Source: Polytrichum commune
Taxonomy: Eukaryota > Streptophyta > Polytrichopsida > Polytrichales > Polytrichaceae
DNA length: 64,000 nt
Assembly: GCA_950295325.1 (NCBI GenBank)
Contig: OX485809.1
Span: 4,900,001 to 4,964,000 of the forward strand
Direction: 5' to 3'
The first letter of the stretch is position 1, and the number at the start of each line of letters is the position of its first letter. Under the pieces are notes generated by a model. It was not told where the DNA came from. It made no database searches and worked only from the letters and a program-made list of their open reading frames with translations. Positions 33,813 through 49,830 of the stretch are shown here, piece by piece. Position numbers and translations under genes: made by a program.

Positions 33813-35959
33813 ACTACCCACTAAACATAGACACATAGAAATGTACGGTTCACCTATGAAATAGGCATTAAGTCACCCTGCTCCCATGCTCATGCATGTT
33901 TGAGAAGGAGACAATGAATGGACATCGCGTGTGGGTATATAAACATTGACATTCCTTTTTCTTTCTTTCTTCAATTATGTTGTAATTTAAAGCCATGGGT
34001 AGTAATGTTGCCTCGAGTCACACTGCAAAGGTTTAGGGAAGTGCTCCGTCTTTGAAGAGTATGCGATCTCCTCTTTTTTGGGTTTGGGTTTAGGGTTTAG
34101 GGTTTAGCGGCTTGCTAATTACACTCTCTAAGCAAGTGCTTGTGTGAAGCATTTTGAGGACGGGATCCTAGGAGCTGCGAGACTTTTGCGTGAAAATTAA
34201 TGATTCCGAATTCAAAAATTGCAAGAATGGATGGGGACGGTGCGTCTCAAATAGAATTCTAGCTCAACTTTGAAATCCTGTAAAAGGCTCACCTTCGATT
34301 GGCCATTGCAAACACACCCACCGGAAATCGAATTATATCTCTCAACAAAGCATGTTCGTATAAAGCACTTTGTGCTTTGAATCTGGAAACAACATATCTT
34401 GGATTTATTTGTTTCAGAAGAACCTTCTACGAAACGAAACGTTTCAAAGATGAAGAAGATTACGAAACTTCTCTTTCTCAAGAAATTAGATTTCCCCTGC
34501 CAAAGAATTTAAAGGAATAGTAAGAAGGTATGCGGAATCTAGTATGCTCCAGAGCTCCTGCCTCATTCTCGAAAGTGAGAAAAGGACTCCACGGCGACTG
34601 CAGAAAATTTAACAAAAATTCAACAAAAACAGTTTGATGAACGGTGCAGGGAGAAGAAGAGGGCGGGCTCATGAAAATAATGAATGATTGAGCCAAAAGG
34701 AAGTCTGACACCATTGAAGGCCGAAAGGTTTTTGTACGTTGGCGGATGAGTGCCATGGAGTCTTGTATGATTGTACGTTGAGTGAATATCATTGCCACAC
34801 CGTTCGAACATTATAAGGAAGGAAAACATCTAACTTACAGATCCACATCATCTTCTGCATGTCACACATTTGCAATTGATTTTCTCAACAGATTTACCAT
34901 GTGATGAGGTTATAATCATCCTTCATCATGAGGCGACCTGATGGATTGAAATTTGGATTACTTTCATACGGAGAGAAAACGGACATGATGTGTATGCATT
35001 GGCGAACATACTTAAGGAGGTTTGTACAGCTATGACTTATGCTGGCAAGGTGGAATATGCCTGACATAATAGAGGCTTCCTCAACTTTTCTGGAGTCTGG
35101 AGCGCTCTGGAGATTCAACCTGGGCCGCTGGATGCACGAATTAGAAGAGCCTGATTCCTGGGAGCAGTGAGGGTAAAGTTTATTAATACACGTATCTTTA
35201 TCTAGAATGGATTTTCGTTAGTAGTAATCAGATTATCAGGTGCATGTGCGAGTTCCGCTTCCGAAGCAAACACTCTTCCCTGTAGAGCCGGACAGTAACT
35301 ACTCACTTGATTACTTACTGTGCAAACTCTTGCTAAGTTGATCTCCATTGTGTAAGTAAGTAAAGGTAAGTTAATTTTTGGAACATAGGAGGCGCTTGAC
35401 CACCTAGCTAGTTTTCCCGTCAAGTAAAGAAAAGATTTTACGAAGTACAAGTAAGTTCGATTTCGGACACAAGCAGTGCGTGAGATGAAATTTGATTTTG
35501 AAGAGCTTTGCAGATGGTTGGGTATTTTTAGTTGTATGGTGATATATGGTGCCAGCCTCATGCATATTGCCTCATAGACATAGGCTAACAGGATTACGTA
35601 TATCGATTCTTCATCCACCATCTTAACTTACCTACAGAATCCGCCGTTTGTGTGGCAAAGGATGCTTGCCAGCTATTAACGTAATCTAATTATAGAAAAT
35701 TCTCCAACTCACCAGCTTCAAAGGAGTTGGTGATGAGTGATGAGATTTACTTATGACGAAATCTACATCATTTAGTAAGGCAGTTGTCGCATGATTTGCC
35801 TTTGATGTTATAGCCTACTAGAATCAGATACAAGAACTACTTGTAGTAGCAAGGAGTTGTGAAGGTGAGACTCATCAACTGCTGGTTGATGATTTCTGGC
35901 CGACTTGCAGCCGATCAGGTCAAAGAGCCTGCGTTTGCGGTATGCATCGTCTCGTGCTT
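33813..35959. other. Intergenic region upstream of the ENTH gene
   Basis: No gene recognised. It holds a telomere-type tract at 34080-34107. The - strand frame at 35202-35621 (139 codons) has no recognisable motif and is probably chance. Confidence 0.35.
34080..34107. repeat. Telomere-type GGGTTTA repeats
   Basis: GGGTTTGGGTTTAGGGTTTA continues into one more unit: about four copies of the plant telomere unit. Short interstitial tracts of this kind are frequent near plant promoters (telo-box). Confidence 0.85.
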
Positions 35960-36550
35960 CTTGCAAAATACGTAAGGGTATCTGTTCCCAAAGATTATGA
36001 CTGTGATGCTTTCTATGGTCTTGAGCCCTATACCTCAGGATATGATGTTAACAGGTCGACAACATTTTGCTGCAAGGTTTAAGATTACTTTCTGAAGTGT
36101 AATGGTAGCTTGGCGAGTCAAGATTTGCATTAGGGATTTCATGCTTCGTCTGGTGGTGTTGATGGTCCCGGTAATGCTGACGTAATGGTCAGGTCCATTG
36201 CAAATATTACACTAAACCCGATTTGCAAACTCAACTCTCTAAGTCTCTGGAGCAGAATGATTTGCGAAAAAGGTAATGGTTGCGATGCTTTCAAATGTCT
36301 TGGGTCCAATACATCAGGTTATGATGTTTCGGCCATGGCGTAGGAGCCACATAAATCAAGATGTCGACCCCATTTTGTTGCAGGCTTTAGGACTACTCTC
36401 TGAAAGTGTAGTACTGGTAGGCGAGTGAAGATTTGCAGTAGGAATGTTCGGTGATGTTAATCTCGGCAATGCTCACATTGATCAAACCCGTTGCAAACAA
36501 TCAAATTAACTCGATTTGCAAACTCTTGACCATCTCTAGCCATGGCTCCT
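35960..36550. repeat. Tandem duplication just upstream of the ENTH gene, period about 285 bp
   Basis: Copy 1 (about 35980-36262) and copy 2 (about 36263-36550) share GATGCTTTC, TCTTGGGTCC/TCTTGAGCCC, ATATGATGTT/TTATGATGTT, CATTTTG.TGCA, GGCGAGT.AAGATTTGCA, GGTAATGCT/GGCAATGCT and CGATTTGCAAACTC (36220 and 36512). It lies immediately 5' of the coding start. Confidence 0.8.
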
Positions 36551-36718
36551 CATGTCAAGCCTTTTGAATCTTTCAAGCGGAATGGTGTGCAGGCTGTGCT
36601 GCCATATCGGTGTGGAGGACTTGCCCGAAATTGAGTCGGAGGTGCAAGAATCGATCAAGAAGTAGTATGACAAAGCCCTTACCTCGGCTGTGACGAAAAG
36701 ATTCCACAAAAAAGATCG

Positions 36719-39700
36719 ATGGAGCTACAGAGAGCGAGCCGGGATAATAAACCTGGTCATCTTTTGAGATTCACTAAGCATGCGTCATTTCTACTCCGAG
36801 ATGGCCTCAAGATTGCTCGCCTTGCCTTTGTCGACGTCAGTGCCGCGCAGTTGTAAGTCTCGATTGTGATTCTTACCGCCGTGCCCAATTATGTCAATGT
36901 ACATGTTTCTTCACTGATTTGTGCAAAGTGCTTTAGAAGATATGAATTTCTCATCTGTTCTGCATGTGCAATTAGAATGACTGAGGATGCTACAAACGCT
37001 GAAGAGTGGGGTCCGACCACCACAACAATGGCGTCCATCTCCGAGGCTGCCCGCACCTTCGATGAATACGAACGCATTGTGCAGGTTCTACGTGGGAGGT
37101 AAGCAATCGATCTACCCATCGTATGTTGAATATGATGAGTTTTAGGACCCCTCTCCCACGCCAAAATGGTTTAGCAAAAGGAAGACTAAAACAAGGGATC
37201 CACGGCATGAAATTAGTGAAGTATTTCCCGGCCACATGGCTCAATTGCAAACTTGTGATTGCACCGAGAACTGCTATTGAAGAACGTAGCTTTCTTATGT
37301 GTGTGTGCACAAACGCATTCTATTTCTCAAGCATCTAAATGGTGCGGTGACTACCTAACCTGCTTGCATTCATTAGCACTAGTGCTCCTCTCCCATGCTA
37401 ACAAGATTTTGCAAAAGGAGAAACAATACACGGGATCTGTGAAATGAAGAGAGAAGTAATTTGCGGCTACATGGCTCAAGTGCAAACTTGTGATCATCGT
37501 ACTAGTGATAAGGAGAAGTTCTATTGAAGAAGGTTGATGCTCTCTTATATGTGTGCACACAACCGCCTTTCATTTCTCAAGCATTCCAGTGTTGTGGTGA
37601 CTAACGTACTGGACAGCCGGTTTCCGCTTTCAAGCATCTTAGGGTTATGGGGAATAACCTGCTTGGAAGTCATTTTCCCTACTCGCTATGGCCAACTATC
37701 CACATGTCGGTTCAATTTCACCTACAAGTGCTTCCCGCTTCCTCCTATGGTTCATATGGTTGAATGAACTAATGATCAATGGGAGGTTTTTTTTTCTACA
37801 CTAGTGTCCCCATTTAATTATGAAAAAGCCATTTCCCACTCCATTCTTTTCCTTCCACATCTTCTGAAGGAGAATGTGCTTAATGCAACCATTGTGTCAA
37901 GACTTACAGACGAATGCCTCGATTCTTCTTTCAACTTGCCATAGTTGGCTACTGAAGTTGTGTGTTCAACTGATCACGTTTTGTGGTGGTGTGGCTACAG
38001 ATTTTCCTTATTTGCAAAGAAACACTGGAGGCAAGTTTACAAGGCTCTCACTGTGCTTGAATATCTCCTCACCCATGGCCCTGATCAGTTGGTCATGGAG
38101 TTTCGGGAGGACAAGGCGCGCATCGACGAATTCACACGCTTTGTGTACGTTGATGAGAATCTGTAAGCAATTAAACTTTTTAAACTCTTTGAGGTTTTGT
38201 GAATGCAGAATTAATCCCAACCTTTCCAAAATTCAAACCTATTTCTGCCACATAATGCATAATCCCAGTGCTTTCTACCTCTGACCTATACCAAGTAACT
38301 CTAATGCTTAATTTAGAGAAGAGGAGACCGTTCCAATTAAGTTTTGCTGCTGGAATTCAACTAAATTTCAATTAAATTCTTCTTCGTTCAGGGTTGATAG
38401 GGGCTCAGCTCTGCAGAAAAAGGCGAAGCAAGTCCAGAAATTGTTGACAGATGAAAAGTTTTACATGGAGGAGCGGAGGCGAGCGCAGAAAATCTCAAAA
38501 GGGATTCTAGGGTTTGGTAGTCAAACCGCAGGCAATATTTCCAAACTACAGGTAGTTCTTCCAAGTTCCTCACCACTCAATGGTGCGGAAGAAGGTTCAG
38601 ATGGCCCGAACCCATTGAAGAACAGCAGTGGTGCCCAAGTTTGCAAAAGACAAGTTGATTTCCGGAAGAGCAAGACACATCCAGGGACGTACTCTTATAA
38701 TGCAGACATCACAACCAATGCAGTTCGTGAATCTGGCTCTGGAGCTGCACCATCTCAGCAGGGTGAAGCTGCCTCTCCTGTTTCGCAGCGGAGTGAGTCC
38801 AGTTGGAAAGTGTTTCCGGTAAGTTCAACAACTTGAATAACCCAAGTATAACGATTCATAGCAACACTTCATTGTACAGATATTTGTGGGATGTTTAGAC
38901 TTCGCGTCGAATGCTTGAGTCATACTCGAATCCCGTCTCATTCTGTGGGAATGACTTGTTCAGGATTCTTGGGTCATCTTCCAGTAAGTTCAGAAACTTA
39001 AAAAACCCAAGTATATATCAATTCCAAATTCTTAACAGCCCTTGTACACAAAATTTGTGGCATGTTTGGACTTCGCATCAAACCCTTTGCATCCCCTGAA
39101 TTCTGTAGGAAAGACTTGTTCAGAATTCTTTGGTCACCTCTCTGCCAGAGTCTTGTATACAAGCTTTGTGGAAATTCAGTCCAGTGTAAATGCTTTTCTG
39201 GTTAATTCTGGAACTTGAACAACACAAGTCTTATCAGTTCATGAACCTTAGCAACCCTTGTACAGATACTTGTGTAATGTTTGAACTTCGCATCTAAACC
39301 TTTGAATTGTATTTCATTCTTTGGGGAAATCTTGTTCAGTACTCTTAGGTCACCTCTCTGCCACAGTCCTGTGTATTAGCTTTGTGGAAACCGAGTTCCA
39401 GTTGGAATGTTGTTCTGGTATGTGCAGCAACTTCAATAACCAATATATGCCAGATTATAGCAATCCTGGTACAGAAGTTTGTCGGATTTTTGAACTTCAC
39501 AGGAACTTTTGTACATAAATTTGTGGCATATTTAGATTTTAGTTCAAGCCCTCGAGACTCGATCAGAACTTCTAAGTCACCACTACACTTTGCTCTATAT
39601 ATATGCTTAGTAAAGTTCCGTATGAACGTCTCCTTATCAATGTCGTTGTAGTATAGTGGTAAGTATTCCCGCCTGTCACGCGGGTGACCCGGGTTCGATC

Positions 39701-40979
39701 CCCGGCAGCGGCGCAGATAAATTTTGCTTGTGTTCCTTTTTAGGTCTTTTTCTCAAACAGGAACCTATTGACCCACTATTGAAGGCCGTTTATAGTACAA
39801 AGGTGGTTGTGGTTATGCACAATAATCAACCACAACTAGGGTATTTTCCCTTTGCACTAGTCTTGTGTGAATCCTTGTGGTTGGGTTTGATGGGTTGAGT
39901 CGATCTTCTAAATCACAATCTACCACTAGTTTTGGCCTTATACTTGAGAAGAAATTAAATTGACTGTCATCCTTGTTAGCCATGTTATAGTGGTTGCGAC
40001 CTCAAGTTTCTTCAGCGGTGAAGCTTTCTAGTGCTGTCACATGAACTACCACTTTAAAAGGGTGGTTAACCATGTGGAGTAACTTAGTGGGGTTAATGGG
40101 GTAGAGGGTGGTTGTGTTCAGCATTTATTATGCCTTTTCCATGGCAATAGAACCAAGAAAGTAAACCACAACCCCTGATATAAATGACCCTTGAACCTAT
40201 ATTTGATTGGTGTGTGCTTTAGCTGAGTATGAAAGAACAAGCACCATGAAACCACATGTTTAAAGGAGATTGGACTACGTTGAATTCTAAAAAACCACTC
40301 CTCACTCAATAGTGAACCGAATTGGAGGACTTATGTATTCAGTTAAAGAATCAACAAACATGCACATTTGATACGCATAACTAAATCAGGGTAGATCCAA
40401 TTTGGAATCTGATTTTGTTGATGCTTCATTGTAGATTTGCTAACGCAACACACATTTCACTGTGTAAATCTAATCTGTAGAAGTGAATATGAAAAACAAA
40501 AACGGAATTACACCCACACACCTTATTTCTCACGAGGATCTGATGGTAAATTGCTGCAGATCTCTTCCTCCGTGGCCGGGGACAGCCCCAACATGAGCAG
40601 TACCAGCACCGACTGGAACCTGTTCGACGAATCACCAACGTCTAGTGCAGACAGCTTCACATGTGATAATAATTATTTCTCAGGCTCTCCCATTGCAGGT
40701 GGCTGGACCACTTCACCAAAGAGGTCACTGAGCTCCCCACTGCCAAGAAAGAAAATCATAGAGGAGCTCGAGGCGAGTAGCACTGCCTCGTCAAGGGTAA
40801 GTCTGATTCCTTCAAACAAGGTACTACCAAAGCCTGCACATGACATGATCATCCCGGCTAATTTTGTAGCGTCCAAATTGCCTCCCCCTCCCCCTGGTGG
40901 CTCGAAAGTTGGAGGCTACTTTGTTTCACGGGGTCTGAAACCGGCTGCTCTGGTGGTGCCAGACCTGCTGGAGTTCTGA
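36719..40979 (+). CDS. ENTH-domain (epsin-like) clathrin-adaptor protein
   Basis: Exons 36719-36852, 36976-37098, 38001-38162 and 38392-38818 join in phase, and the last exon ends at the TGA at 40979. The N-terminal 190 residues form an ENTH domain: FLLRDGLKIARLAF, AQLMTEDATNAEEWGP, HWRQVYKALTVLEYLLTHGP, then a basic helix ending KGILGFGSQ. This matches the plant small-epsin subfamily, which binds phosphoinositides and coat proteins in vesicle budding. The C-terminal part is Ser-rich with WNLFDESP and a PPPPP run, as expected for a disordered adaptor tail. The last junction is uncertain. 38818 to 40560 is in phase (421 aa), and so is 38792 to 40435 (454 aa). A simple 38818 to 40481 join is out of phase. 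The start ATG is the first in frame after an upstream stop at 36668. Confidence 0.88.
37145..37620. repeat. Tandem duplication in intron 2 of the ENTH gene, period about 240 bp
   Basis: Copies at about 37145-37385 and 37386-37620 share CCTCTCCCA.GC, GCAAAAGGA, ACATGGCTCAA, TGCAAACTTGTGAT, CTATTGAAGAA, TCTTAT.TGTG and TTTCTCAAGCAT. Diverged, intronic. Confidence 0.8.
38799..39590. repeat. Four-unit repeat spanning the exon 4 end and intron 4 of the ENTH gene
   Basis: Units begin near 38799, 38981, 39181 and 39397 (spacing about 180-220 bp). Each opens with CCAGTTGGAA- or CCAGT(A/G)TAA-like sequence and continues with AACTT.AATAACCCAAGTATA-like sequence, TTGTACA, TTTGTGG, ATGTTT..ACTTCGCATC, ATTCT.TGGG..AGACTTGTTCAG and GGTCACCTCTCTGCCA. 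Unit 1 starts inside the coding exon and includes its GTAAGT donor. Confidence 0.75.
39642..39713 (+). tRNA. trnD-GUC: tRNA-Asp (GTC)
   Basis: A 72-nt cloverleaf. Acceptor stem GTCGTTG pairs with CAGCGGC plus discriminator G, allowing two G-U pairs. Box A is TAGTATAGTGG and box B GGTTCGATCC. The anticodon GTC at 39675-39677 lies in a CTGTCAC loop closed by CCCGC/GCGGG. There is no intron and no encoded CCA. A TTTT pol III terminator follows at about 39721. The gene lies in the last intron of the ENTH gene, same strand. The 3' end reads CAGCGGCG, where plants more often have CAACGGCG; this creates one G-U pair in place of A-U. Confidence 0.96.
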
Positions 40980-41019
40980 TTGGGGTCAAATCCTGTTTCG
41001 CCAAACATCAGTGTGAATT
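40980..41019 (+). other. Start of ENTH 3' region
   Basis: Sequence immediately after the stop codon, probably 3' untranslated, before the repeat array begins. Confidence 0.4.
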
Positions 41020-41590
41020 GAAGTGCAAGAAACGGTGGTTGTAGTCTAGGCTGTGTCACACTGATCTGATTGATTGAGTGTTGAATTTCAGCTATGGTTG
41101 AAATTAGTAGAAGCTCGCTCAAGCTCATTCTTTTCAAATAATATCAAGTGTTTGTGCACAAAAGTGCACATTAATTCCAATCCTATGCCAAACATTGGTG
41201 CAAAAGTGCAAGGAATGTGGATCCAGTCAAGTGGTGGGGGTTGACACTTAGGATCTGGTCTGGTTGATTGAGAGCTGAACTTTAGCTCTGGCTGAAAATG
41301 ATAGAAGCTCTCTCTAGCTCATTCTTTTCAAATAATATGCAATTACTTGTGCACAAAAGTGTACATATTTCAATTCTTTGCCAAATATCGGTGCAAAAGT
41401 GTAAGAAGTGTGGATGCAAACTAGTGGTGGTGGGTGAAACTTTGGAACTGAAAGACTGCTCTGATAAATTAAATGCTGAATTTCAGCTGTGGTGGAAAGT
41501 GGTAGAAGCTTCATCAACCTCATCCTTTTCAAATAGTAGCAAGGGTTTGTGCACCAGAGTGGATATTTTCTTCAGTCTTGAGCACAGTGA
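41020..41590. repeat. Three-unit tandem repeat downstream of the ENTH gene, period about 197 bp
   Basis: TTGAATTTCAGC at 41081, CTGAACTTTAGC at 41275 and CTGAATTTCAGC at 41476 mark three units. Each also has TAGAAGCT, CTCATTCTTTTCAAATA/CTCATCCTTTTCAAATA, TTGTGCAC..AAGTG and TGGTGCAAAAGTG-like sequence. It begins about 40 bp after the stop codon and probably overlaps the 3' untranslated region. Confidence 0.85.
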
Positions 41591-42170
41591 AGTATAATCA
41601 TTTAACCCGAAATGGGTGCCACCTAATATTTTGGTGGGTTTGTGACCCACTAGGTGGCAATCCACATGGATGGAAGGTATGTACTGATGTAGGGTGGTGC
41701 TCACTACCATGTGGGCCAAAATAACATATAAAAACCTCATACTCCAAGCATGTAGGATTATTTGTTAAATTGGCATTGCTTGTTTTGGAAGGCGGTTTCA
41801 TGTGTTGTCCAAATGGAGGAGCCAAATTTAAGAGCCAATATCTTTCACATATGATGTCCAATTTGGATGGGGTTTTTCCCCTAGGACAAGGTGATGGTTG
41901 TGCACAACTTGAGTCAGATGGATCTGGAAAAAATGAGTGCACATGTTGCCCGCTCCATGAAAAAGGGGAAATCTCCCAAAAGATCTCATGTGGCCCCTAC
42001 AACTTTGAGGGTGACAGACTTGATCTATATTTGCTCTAGAAACCCCAAATTTTTGGGAGTATTTGTTATCCACATAACATATTATGGCACAGTTGCCAAC
42101 TTCGTAAATTTGTAAATTTGTCGCATGACCGAAATGGTCATGAAACGAAAAAAGTTTAGAATTTTCTCAA
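41591..42170. other. Intergenic, one small hairpin
   Basis: GTGCCACCTA at about 41611 pairs with TAGGTGGC at about 41651, with GTGGGT/ACCCAC inside, forming a short hairpin. No gene recognised. Confidence 0.4.
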
Positions 42171-42391
42171 GCTACACCGTTTTGTCTAATTAGTGTGGGT
42201 TATCATGTGGAGTTACATATTTATCGAACTTTTTACCAACATTATCGTTATTTATTGACTAGGTTATAATATTATTCAATGTGCATACTAACAACTTATG
42301 TTATTTGGGTAAAAATTGATACTTAGTATGATGTTATAGCAATGTGTAACTCCAAATGGTAACCCACACTAATTAGACAAAATAGTGTACC
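42171..42391. mobile_element. MITE of about 220 bp
   Basis: Inverted ends of about 48 bp: left TTTTGTCTAATTAGTGTGGG followed by TTATCATGTGGAGTTACAT; the right end carries the complement with few changes. AT-rich, non-coding. The outermost bases (GCTACAC/GGTACAC) recall the TACACTAAAT group but the rest differs. The target duplication is unclear. Confidence 0.75.
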
Positions 42392-43413
42392 CTCCATAAG
42401 AAGACCATGTTCATATGCCAATCTCATCTAGCAAATGTGATCCAAATGACTTCAAATTTTCTCAGCAAGAATATATGATAGTCTAGTTCACATCTCTACA
42501 GTTGGATTTCAAGAAAATAGAGTTCATTTTACTACATAAAAGAAATTTTCAGCACAGGTGCTGGAAATGCCCGAAAGTGCAATGTGAAGGCTTAAGCTTT
42601 TAGGGGTTAAAGTCAGTGTAATCTCTGGTGCTGTAACCGATGGACATGAGGTCAAAGGTTTTTTTCGGAGGGTTTTGAGAGTCGAGTTGACATGAAATGC
42701 CCAGGTTGTAAAACACAAACGAAATGATTGCAACATGTCAGATGTATATTTGTTGATGCTCATACTATGTCTGAATATCTACAAATCCTTTTCTTCCCCT
42801 GCTAGGTTAGATACAAAGCCAACGATGTAGGAAATCATGAATCCATGGTGGGATCTCAACTTGCAAAATTTATGTACTCATCTATGAAGAGACTAAGGAA
42901 ACAACACAAGGCATGTATACACAAAACTAACATTATGTACCATAATCATACATTTGGAGCTTCAAATGTACGACAGTGGTTCAACATATTGGTTTTGTGT
43001 TCTGTACTGGTTTTGGGATGCTTACGTTTTAACACATAGGGGCATAGGCTGCATATGAAGGACAAGGAGAACACAATTTTGACTTTATGGGTATCTTTAC
43101 ACATCAAAATGCTGAGACTCGTCCTTCAATCTAAGTGACAAGTCCTTGGCAGAGTTCCATTTTCAGTATCCTGTTAATGTAGCCCCAGTATGATGGATCA
43201 ACACTAAAAGCTGGAGCCAGAGTGTTGACTTACCTATTCCTTTCAGTCCCCAACTTATTATCGAGTACAGATCACCTGAGGGCTTAAGCTTAGGGGGATT
43301 AAGATTTTACTTGCTATCTGCTGCTGATCTTTTAAAATGTAGAAACTAATCATACACCAATTACAAGTCACAAGCGACAGAAGACGAAGGTGAAGACGAA
43401 GACGAAGATGGTG
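42392..43413. other. Intergenic between convergent genes
   Basis: No gene recognised. It should contain the 3' untranslated region of the carboxypeptidase gene on the - strand. Confidence 0.4.
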
Positions 43414-48363
<4,950 letters not shown>

Positions 48364-48418
48364 TGCTCTTAAGAATGCCCGGGGCAAGGATGGTGGAAAA
48401 ATAAGCTTTCCACTATAA

Positions 48419-48730
48419 TGCCATCACCTACCCACTCAAATCTCCAGGGCAAGAGTATTGCCCAAGGATATTATCCACTATGATGCAGTACTATGATTCC
48501 ATCACCTACCTGGCACTAAAATCTCCAAGCAAGGTTAATATCATTCCCGGAGGATGGTGCACATGAGGAGCTTGGATTAATCTGCTACCTGACACTAAAA
48601 TCTCCAGGGCAAGCAAGAATATTGATCCCAAAGGGAATGTGGTGCACATGAGGAGCTATCAACCACTATAATAGCAATATTTCCATCCACTAAAATCTTT
48701 AGAAACAAGGATATTGCCGGAGGATGGTGG
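48419..48730. repeat. 80-bp tandem repeat just upstream of the carboxypeptidase start
   Basis: AAATCTCCAGGGC-type sequence recurs at about 48438, 48518, 48598 and 48692, each preceded by CACCTACC or CTACCTG..ACTAA and followed by AAGGATATT-like sequence. It lies 60-370 bp 5' of the ATG, so it may be in the leader or promoter. Confidence 0.75.
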
Positions 48731-49246
48731 CATGGACAGGACAGGAGTTAGAGCTACTGTAGTCAATCCACTACAATTCCACGCTAGTACTTCACACTTT
48801 AAAAACAAAATCTCTTTAACAATCTGATCTCTCGATGAATCATTCCCCAGCTAGCCTGCCTGTCTGCCTGCAGCATGAGCTGGACATCGATCATCAACCC
48901 TGCTGATGAATTAGCTTATTCTGATGATGCAGGAAGAATATTGATCCCAGTGCTGCAGGCTGCTGCTCATCAGTGAAGAACACAGTAGCAAGCAAGCTGT
49001 ACTCCTCACTGCAGCCACAGGAGGCTGGGAGGTCCAATTGTTGATGAAGAAGTCCCAGATGAATTGTAAGGAGTTGAAGGTGAAGAAGAAGAAGGAGGAG
49101 AAGAAGTAAAGAGGTGGAGCTGTCTGTCTGAGTGAGTGAGTAACCCTTCAGTTCTCGAGAACAGTGAGGTCTCTGAGAACTTAGAAGGGATTAATTAATG
49201 TGGAGCATGCGGAGCCCAGACAGACAGACAAGTGGGTAGCTAGTGG
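48731..49246 (-). promoter_or_regulatory. Probable promoter region of the carboxypeptidase gene
   Basis: A mixed-composition stretch 5' of the coding start, with a GAAGAAG-rich tract near 49085. No defined TATA box or start site can be assigned with confidence. Confidence 0.3.
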
Positions 49247-49830
49247 CAGAACTTGGCACTAAGTTAAGTTAACCCCATGGGTTGACCTATAAGTATTACT
49301 GCAAACGGCTCATGAGGATGAGCTTCCAGTTGAAGAAGAAGGAGAAGAAGAATCTGTATGTATGTATGTACGTATGTACGTATACATACATACTATATAG
49401 AGAAAATGGCTTAAATACATGTGAGTGATGGCCATGGGTTGGCCTATAAGTATTACTTACTGCAAGATGAGGATGGGCTTGAAGTTGACGAACATGAAGG
49501 AGGACATGTATGTATGTATGTGTGTATGTATGTATGTATGTATGTATGTATACTATACAGACACAATCACGGCTTTACATGTGAGTGATGATCATGGGTT
49601 GATCTATAAGTATGACTCCAAGATGAGAATGAGCTTGAAGGAGAAGAAGAAGAAGAATGTGTGTATGTATGTATACTATATAGAAAAAATAGCTGTGCAT
49701 GTGAGTGATGGCCATGAGTTGACCTACCTTACTGCAAGATGAGGATGAGCTTGAAGAAGAAGAAGAAGAAGAAGAAGAAGAATGTATGTATGTATGTGTA
49801 CTATGTACATAGACAGGATGGCGATACATG
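49247..49830. repeat. Compound tandem repeat with (TATG)n tracts
   Basis: CCATGGGTTG.CCTATAAGTA at 49275 and 49432, ATCATGGGTTGATCTATAAG at about 49591 and GGCCATGAGTTGACCTA at about 49711 head four units. Each continues with AAGATGAGGATGAGCTTGAAG, an AGA tract, a (TATG)n tract and ACTATATAG/ACTATACAG. A fifth partial unit follows near 49820. Units are 120-160 bp and similar. Confidence 0.85.

Noticed and set aside
35202-35621. 139-codon open frame on the - strand
   Set aside because: No recognisable motif, no splice context and irregular composition. A frame of this length can arise by chance in a 64-kb window.
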